A stretch of DNA of 64,000 nt from Phaeodactylibacter xiamenensis (GTDB lineage: Bacteria; Bacteroidota; Bacteroidia; Chitinophagales; Saprospiraceae). Location: contig NZ_JPOS01000012.1 of NCBI RefSeq assembly GCF_000759025.1, forward strand, positions 400,357 through 464,356, given 5' to 3'. Within the stretch, counting starts at the first letter, position 1. Each line of letters opens with the position of its first letter. Both the position numbers and the translations under genes were made by a program. The notes under the pieces were generated by a model that did not search any database, was not told where the DNA came from, and worked only from the letters and a program-made list of their open reading frames with translations. Positions 59,337 to 64,000 of this stretch are shown here, one piece after another.

Positions 59337-62042
59337 TCACAACCTCCGCACCACCCCCACCAACAACACCATCGGAAACTGGAAAACCTCATACTCCCTA
59401 AATGAAAAAGGAGTGACTTGGCTGCTCAGTACGGAGCGGTTGTTCAGCAGATTGGTGCCCTGAAAGGTGAGCGCCCAGCGGCCGCCATCAAATTGGTAAC
59501 GGGCATCAAGGGATACCTCATTGAAAAAATCGTAAGACTGCCCGGCTCGGCGAAAGCCATGTAAAGCGGCTGCCCCTTTGACCTGCAGGTTTTCCATGGG
59601 CAGGACTTCCCATGACAGCGACAGCTCATCCTGATCGAACCGGGCTTGTGAGCTGCCTTGCTGACGTACCCACCGCTGCGACCGACTGTAGGCCAAACGC
59701 AGGGCGGCTGCCTTGCTGATTTCCCACCGGATTTCCGGATTTGCAAAGGCTTGCCACTCCGCTACCCGGCTATCTACGCCATAAAGGATTTGCCGGAAGG
59801 CGGACTGCCTGCCCCTGAAGTTGACCGACCATTCCAGACGATCCCCTTTTTGGCTCATCCGCCCGCGGAAAGACCATTCGTGGCCGGCATCCCGCAGGAG
59901 GAAAGTTTCCCGTAGCTGATCGATACCGGTGCCGCTGATGCGCTGTTGCAGGGCGAGGCTGCGCAGGGCGTACGACAACTGTAGGTACCAATTGCGCTGG
60001 GTGAAAAAGTCCCTGCGCCGGTAAGCCAGGTTCCAAATATGAGAAAGGCTGTTGCGCAGATCCGGATTGCCCTGTTCCAGCTGATTGAAGCCGGTGATCG
60101 TTGCCCGGCTCAGCCAGGCTTCCGTTTCCGGAAAGAGCCGGCTGATGCGGTACCCCAATTCAAATTCGCCCACATTCGTCCAGGTGGTGGTGGCTTTGGC
60201 GAAAGGCAGGGCCAGCCATTCCCTTTGGCGGGCAGCTGCCTGCCCCTCATCGCGAATCCGCCATTGCATACGGTGGACGGTGGTGCCCAGTGCGCCCTCC
60301 AGCGCATCGCGGGTGTACTTATAAGACAGGCGGGCCGAGGCATCCTCCAGCCGAAGCTTTTGACCGTTGCCAAACCGGGTGGTATCAATGGGCAGCAATA
60401 CGGGCGTGCCGTTACCGGCTGACCAGTTGTCCATAGTCTGCGCCCGGCTATGCAACTGACGGTAGCCCAGCTGGAATTCGAAGTGGTTCTGCGGACTCAG
60501 CACCCAATAATGCCGGTAGGCGGTGGAAAGGGCCGAAAGCCGGGTCTGCCCCTGATGCGAAAGCCCGGCATTCGGTTCCGGTGGTGAGCCAATCAGCCCT
60601 TGCAGCAGGGGCTGATTAGATTGCAGACCAAGCTCGTCCTCCGCTCTGCGCTGCTGCCAGGAAGCTTCCAAAGTGCCAATGTGATGCCCGCTGAATTTAT
60701 GGTGGGCTTCCAGGGTATGGCTGTGGTTTTGAAAGTCATGCTCCTCTTCAGTGAACAGGTTACGCCCGGTCTGCACCGTTTGCGAAAGCAAGGTGGAAGC
60801 ATCTTCCGCCATTCCAACCTGCAGGTCGGACTCCAGGGACAGGTAGTAGTCTTCTTTGGGATCGTACACCAAGCTGAGCTTGCCATTGGAAGTAGCCCGT
60901 TCGGTATCGCGTGCGCTTTCCCTGGTTTCGGTGACAGGCGGTGCCCCGTCCTGCTGCCAGAAGGCATTGCGCGACAGCGAACGGTAGCCCTGCACACTGC
61001 GGAGCCCCAGCCCATAAGCGTAAATGATCCAGTCTGGGAGAGGTGCAGCGCTGACATTCAGCCCGCCAAACTGTGAGCGGCCGGAGCGGTTATTGCCCGG
61101 TGACAGATAAGGCATAAAATCCTGCTGCAAGCCTGACAGCCCGGCTTGCCCCTCTGCCAGCAATCGGCCCATACCGCCCTGCATCTGAATGACATCGGAA
61201 AAGGACAGCGGCTCCAGATTGGCGTTGTTCAGGTCGCCAATGCCATTGACGCTTACCTCAGGGAAATAGTAGAAGAGGTTAGGGTGGGCGAGGTAGCGCT
61301 TTTCGGGGCCAGCCGCCGCCGCGATATCCCCAAAGACGAAGCGTTTTTTGTCTTCCCGCAGGCGTACATTGAGCACCAGCTGATTGCCCGTGCCCAGGGG
61401 TTGCAGGAAATCAACGGCGTTATAATTATCGATGACCTCCAGCTTGGCAATCACCTCTGCCGGGATATGCTCAAGCGCCAACCTGGAACTGCCCCCGAAG
61501 AAGGGCTTCCCTTCCACCATCACCTGCTGCACCACTTCCCCATTGAAGCGCAGGCGGTTTTGCTCATCCACTTCTATACCCGGCAGGCGGCGCAGCAGGT
61601 CCTGCAGCTTCCAGTCGAATACCTCCCGGAAAGCATCTGCCTGATAGGTGACCGTATCGCCACGGACCACTACCGGCGGGGCTCGGTCTTTGACTTCCAC
61701 CATCGCCAGGTCGAGGGGTTGCAGGCGCAGGGTAATTTGCAGGGTCGTATCTTCTGTTCCGGCAGGCAGGGTTATAGAGGTGGACTGATAGCCGAGGTAG
61801 GTGGTGGTCATTCGCAGGCCTGCAGCGCCACTTGCCTTAAAGCGGAACCGCCCCTGTTGATCCGTCATTGCAAAACGCAGGGTAGCTCCTTCCTCTACCG
61901 GCACGAAGGAAATATTGGCAAAAGGCAAAGGCGTGCGCAGGCTATCGTCCAGTACCTGCCCGGTAATTTGGCGTGATTGGGCCAGGAGCGGCCACCCTGC
62001 CAGCAGAAGCAGCCCGGTCATGAAAGTCCGGTTGTTCCACAC
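59337..62042 (-). CDS. TonB-dependent-receptor-like outer-membrane protein with regulatory-like domain
   Basis: A 901-residue outer-membrane protein. Residues 1-22 are a signal peptide; 23-110 is a carboxypeptidase-regulatory-like fold (QITGQVLDDSLRTPLPFANISFVPVE, DQQGRFRFKASGAAG). A plug-like region at about 135-230 (DLLRRLPGIEVDEQNRLRFNGEVVQQ, AKLEVIDNYNAVDFL) is followed by a beta-barrel to the end. The start is GTG at 62042, sharing a base with the TAG stop of the upstream gene. The alternative ATG at 62021 would remove the basic N-region of the signal peptide, so GTG is preferred. It works with TonB in uptake; the ligand is unknown. Confidence 0.88.
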   Translation of the reverse strand: MWNNRTFMTGLLLLAGWPLLAQSRQITGQVLDDSLRTPLPFANISFVPVEEGATLRFAMTDQQGRFRFKASGAAGLRMTTTYLGYQSTSITLPAGTEDTTLQITLRLQPLDLAMVEVKDRAPPVVVRGDTVTYQADAFREVFDWKLQDLLRRLPGIEVDEQNRLRFNGEVVQQVMVEGKPFFGGSSRLALEHIPAEVIAKLEVIDNYNAVDFLQPLGTGNQLVLNVRLREDKKRFVFGDIAAAAGPEKRYLAHPNLFYYFPEVSVNGIGDLNNANLEPLSFSDVIQMQGGMGRLLAEGQAGLSGLQQDFMPYLSPGNNRSGRSQFGGLNVSAAPLPDWIIYAYGLGLRSVQGYRSLSRNAFWQQDGAPPVTETRESARDTERATSNGKLSLVYDPKEDYYLSLESDLQVGMAEDASTLLSQTVQTGRNLFTEEEHDFQNHSHTLEAHHKFSGHHIGTLEASWQQRRAEDELGLQSNQPLLQGLIGSPPEPNAGLSHQGQTRLSALSTAYRHYWVLSPQNHFEFQLGYRQLHSRAQTMDNWSAGNGTPVLLPIDTTRFGNGQKLRLEDASARLSYKYTRDALEGALGTTVHRMQWRIRDEGQAAARQREWLALPFAKATTTWTNVGEFELGYRISRLFPETEAWLSRATITGFNQLEQGNPDLRNSLSHIWNLAYRRRDFFTQRNWYLQLSYALRSLALQQRISGTGIDQLRETFLLRDAGHEWSFRGRMSQKGDRLEWSVNFRGRQSAFRQILYGVDSRVAEWQAFANPEIRWEISKAAALRLAYSRSQRWVRQQGSSQARFDQDELSLSWEVLPMENLQVKGAAALHGFRRAGQSYDFFNEVSLDARYQFDGGRWALTFQGTNLLNNRSVLSSQVTPFSFREYEVFQFPMVLLVGVVRRL

Positions 62043-62809
62043 TACTGCCGGCTTTTGATTTGTTGCTCATTGTAGGCATCGTATTCCTTCTTACTAATCG
62101 TTTTGCCTTTTTTGAGCCGGATGTCCTTTTCTTGTTCGGCAGATAAGCCTTCGGCGAGGGAGTCGATCGTAAAGGTAGACCAGGGTTTGCCTACCACCCC
62201 CGCCTCCAACACCAGTCCGGGCAGCCCGTCCAGGCCCTTGGGACCATAGGGCAGCGGGATTTCCGTAGTAAACCACGCTTCGATCTCATAGTATATTTGC
62301 CGTTCGCGAGCCTTTTCATAGTAATCCACTACTGCCGTCGCTTTTTTGCAGGCATATTGCCCGATGTAGCGTTCTTCCTCTGTGATGACCCACTCGTATT
62401 CTTCGTAGGGCATTTGCACATTGATGCGCTGCCCGGTTTGTTCCACCTGCATGATTTTCTCCTGCTTTTGGGTGTTACGGTAGTATACATTATTGGCTCC
62501 CGTGGTGCTTTTAGCTAGGATGTGCCCCAGCTCATCACCCAGTGGCAGGTAGGGGATAAGCCGGTACTGCGCGTATTCGGGGGTGTAAAGGAGTTCAAAA
62601 CGCATTTGGGGGTATTCTGCTTCCATCCCCTTCATGCTAGTCTTAAAACCTTCCCGCTGTTCCGGGGGTAGACTTTTTGCTGCTTCATCCAAAGTTGCGT
62701 GGCGCTCAGCGGTACTGATGAGTTTGTAAATCACTTGCCCGGACTGGGCAGGGAGGGTGAGGGTGCAGAGGAGTAGGATGGTTCCTAAAAGGAAAAGTCT
62801 GGGGTACAT
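62042..62809 (-). CDS. GLPGLI family exported protein
   Basis: A 255-residue protein with a signal peptide (MYPRLFLLGTILLLCTLTLPAQS). The family name motif is seen as DGLPGLVLEAGV near residue 205, preceded by AWFTTEIPLPYGPKG. The N-terminal half has the usual beta strands (QVIYKLIS and FELLYTPEYAQYRL). GLPGLI proteins of Bacteroidota commonly sit beside TonB-dependent receptor-like genes, as here, where the receptor gene starts on the last base of this gene's stop codon. Joint synthesis is therefore likely, and a role in binding or processing the receptor ligand is possible. Confidence 0.9.
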   Translation of the reverse strand: MYPRLFLLGTILLLCTLTLPAQSGQVIYKLISTAERHATLDEAAKSLPPEQREGFKTSMKGMEAEYPQMRFELLYTPEYAQYRLIPYLPLGDELGHILAKSTTGANNVYYRNTQKQEKIMQVEQTGQRINVQMPYEEYEWVITEEERYIGQYACKKATAVVDYYEKARERQIYYEIEAWFTTEIPLPYGPKGLDGLPGLVLEAGVVGKPWSTFTIDSLAEGLSAEQEKDIRLKKGKTISKKEYDAYNEQQIKSRQ

Positions 62810-62854
62810 GTTTGTTGTTTTATTTTAATGTCTATGGTGATGACCGGATATACT

Positions 62855-62933
62855 AAAAAAGCTTACCCCAAAAGCAGCCTGAAGCCTTCATTTGGCCAGA
62901 GTTAGGCCATGAAGCAGCAGCAATTGGGGTAAG
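62855..62933 (-). terminator. Long-stem terminator after the Cys-rich lipoprotein gene
   Basis: CTTACCCCAA (62862-62871) and TTGGGGTAAG (62924-62933) are perfect 10-bp inverted arms. Inside lie CTTCAT-tt-GGCC (62886-62897) and GGCC-ATGAAG (62905-62914), which form a second stem. On the minus strand the outer stem is followed by CTTTTTT, as in a terminator, though the 72-base span is unusually long. Confidence 0.6.
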
Positions 62934-63030
62934 ATACTAATACAATATGTTTTTTGTATGGATACTCCTTACGCTCCCATCCAAAGCGTAGTAAACTTGA
63001 AAGGGAAAAAATGTGATAGGAGTCCCCTCC

Positions 63031-63504
63031 TTACTCTTTGCCACCAACACTCAGAAGTGAACTGCTGCTCACCGTTTTTGTACATTCCCCATCATTGCTA
63101 CAGGGGCTGCAGTTGCCGCGGTCTCCACCGTTAAATCTTGGCTCGCAACCGCCGGTTTCTTGAGAACAATCAGAGGTGGTACAACTAATCGTGTAATTTA
63201 CTCTCAATACAGTGCCATCTGCTTTTTCCACCCGAAATGTAGATTTGTAGGCTTTGCCTAAAAACACCAATGTATAGCCCCCCTGAGCGGCTGTTTCTAT
63301 GCTCACTTCCGTAAATTCGCCGTTGATCCCTGAAAACCGCTGTAGGTTTTGGTTGTAAGCCCGCAGCAGCTCCGTTTTGTCAGCAGTCAGCACTGCTTTA
63401 CCATCCTGGATCTCTCCGATGGCCAGCCAGCCCTTTTGAGCGTGAGTACAACTGAACGCTGTCAGCCCTAAGAAAACGATTAAAATCAAATGAGTGCGTG
63501 ACAA
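63031..63504 (-). CDS. Cys-rich lipoprotein, 5' end possibly altered by an insertion sequence
   Basis: A protein of about 157 residues starting at TTG (63504), which gives the lipoprotein signal LSRTHLILIVFLGLTAFSC. The mature part has a beta-rich domain (AVLTADKTELLRAYNQNL, GGYTLVFLGKAYKSTFRVEK) and a Cys-rich tail (six or seven Cys, CTTSDCSQETGGC and GNCSPCSNDGEC) that could form disulfides. No family was recognised. The open frame continues upstream to 63618 into sequence that belongs to the insertion element, with no good ATG, so the original start may have been displaced by the insertion. A terminator follows at 62855-62933. Confidence 0.55.
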   Translation of the reverse strand: MSRTHLILIVFLGLTAFSCTHAQKGWLAIGEIQDGKAVLTADKTELLRAYNQNLQRFSGINGEFTEVSIETAAQGGYTLVFLGKAYKSTFRVEKADGTVLRVNYTISCTTSDCSQETGGCEPRFNGGDRGNCSPCSNDGECTKTVSSSSLLSVGGKE

Positions 63505-63526
63505 AAAAGCGGGGATGGGTAAAAAA

Positions 63527-63593
63527 GGGAGGTTGAGCCAATAAGTCGTAAATTGAGTTTGACACAAAACAATTAACGACAGCCAAACCTCCC
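63527..63593. mobile_element. Subterminal inverted repeats near the left end of an ISKra4-like element
   Basis: GGGAGGTTGAGCC (63527-63539) and the reverse complement of AGCCAAACCTCCC (63581-63593) match in 10 of 13 positions, including an uninterrupted GGGAGGTT. They lie just upstream of the transposase ATG. The exact outer end of the element is not fixed; it is probably between 63505 and 63527. No target duplication can be seen because the right end is outside the window. Confidence 0.4.
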
Positions 63594-63603
63594 GGATGAA
63601 GTT

Positions 63604-64000
63604 ATGGAAAAACAGCAACTTACCCAGCGATTAAATCAGAAGTTTGAAGAATTAGTGTGCCTTAGCGATGGATACGTCGAATCTTCGGATGCCATGCATG
63701 ACATTGAAAAAGGCTTGCTGAGCGAATTGCTGAGCATCGGGCTGCTGCTGCTCCGGTACATCATAGCCGGGAAGCTAAAACAGTGCAAGAGTTATGAATT
63801 CGACGTGGACAATCAAGCAGCTTGCCAAAGCAAGGGCAAGAAGGCGCGGCGCTATTTAAGTTTGTTTGGGCCCTTATCCATACAGCGCCCGAGCCACTGG
63901 GCCAGTGACAAAGGGGTTGTATATAAACTGGATGAGCACCTGCAGTTGCCCCGAGGGAGCTATTGGTCTTACAATATCCAGGAATTAAGCAGCCGGAGGA
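63604..64000 (+). CDS. ISKra4-family transposase-like protein, N-terminal part
   Basis: The first 132 codons are seen before the window ends. The start is ATG at 63604 (MEKQQLTQRLNQKFEELVCL). The stretch RRYLSLFGPLSIQRPSHWASDKGVVYKLDEHLQLPRGSYWSYNIQEL (about residues 82-128) resembles the N-terminal region of ISKra4-type transposases, which read Y.S.FG.....R..Y...G..PLDE.L.LP...YS. The catalytic DDE part lies outside. No frameshift is visible in the part seen, so the element could be intact. The gene reads away from the lipoprotein gene it seems to have disturbed. Confidence 0.7.
   Translation, partial: MEKQQLTQRLNQKFEELVCLSDGYVESSDAMHDIEKGLLSELLSIGLLLLRYIIAGKLKQCKSYEFDVDNQAACQSKGKKARRYLSLFGPLSIQRPSHWASDKGVVYKLDEHLQLPRGSYWSYNIQELSSRR

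Noticed and set aside
1..64000. CRISPR arrays, tRNA and rRNA genes
   Set aside because: No regularly spaced repeats with unique spacers and no recognisable tRNA or rRNA sequences were seen while reading both strands.

Overview
The window looks like chromosomal DNA of a member of the Bacteroidota, most likely the Saprospiria (Lewinella/Phaeodactylibacter-like; the class is an inference). The signs are a type IX secretion C-terminal sorting domain on a 1355-residue Asp-box protein, a GLPGLI-family protein beside a TonB-dependent-receptor-like barrel, several TonB_C proteins, DUF6702, DUF5777, and many promoters of the Bacteroidota form TTG-N20-TAnnTTTG (for example 1737-1767, 16378-16408, 33237-33267, 44001-44031). 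Shine-Dalgarno sites are largely absent. Many genes are tightly packed or overlap as ATGA. No rRNA, tRNA or CRISPR array was seen.

Layout. 1-1767: an operon of di-haem lipoprotein, YceI protein and DUF5777 barrel. 1902-3063: ECF sigma factor with a membrane partner. 3141-10268: serine hydrolase, M28 peptidase, ThiL, two tandem thioredoxin-TPR proteins, a TPR lipoprotein and an SDR. 10485-11560: two small heat-shock proteins. 11946-15957: an SDR with a variant active site, FabI, RecN and a lipoprotein. 15958-20452: a gap with a possible micropeptide transcript, then SOD, FumC, a VOC protein and a TraB/GumN protein. 20510-22009: an AT-rich AbiE type IV toxin-antitoxin pair with a paired palindromic operator. 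22129-31457: rhodanese, MFS transporter, small unknowns, Sua5, a FIST sensor plus histidine kinase, an epimerase and a TlpA-like lipoprotein. 31458-34407: a second accessory island with a possible dispersed repeat, a DUF4143 ATPase behind direct repeats, and an orphan antirepressor-like gene.

34408-43984: methylmalonyl-CoA mutase, two TonB_C proteins, an M16 peptidase, NAD(P)H-hydrate epimerase, and a coupled minus-strand operon (nitroreductase, exported pirin, HupE-like protein, DUF6702, GNAT). 44144-54522: a DoxX-like membrane protein, the T9SS cargo protein, a dikinase-like protein overlapping an alpha/beta-hydrolase-fold protein that lacks its nucleophile, a divergent App1-type phosphatase and an EamA transporter. 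54675-62809: peroxiredoxin, ClpS, a long PurF-like amidotransferase, a TM2/TPR/SHOCT protein, a CBS protein, and the receptor plus GLPGLI pair. 63031-64000: a Cys-rich lipoprotein whose 5' end meets the left end of an ISKra4-like insertion sequence running off the window.

Most of the window is ordinary core genome. The points most worth a second look are the micropeptide transcript at 16125-16408, the dikinase/nucleophile-less hydrolase pair at 49592-52436, the FIST-kinase module at 25654-28767, the accessory island at 31458-34107, and the coupled pirin-HupE operon. All start choices and functions come from reading the sequence; no database search was run.
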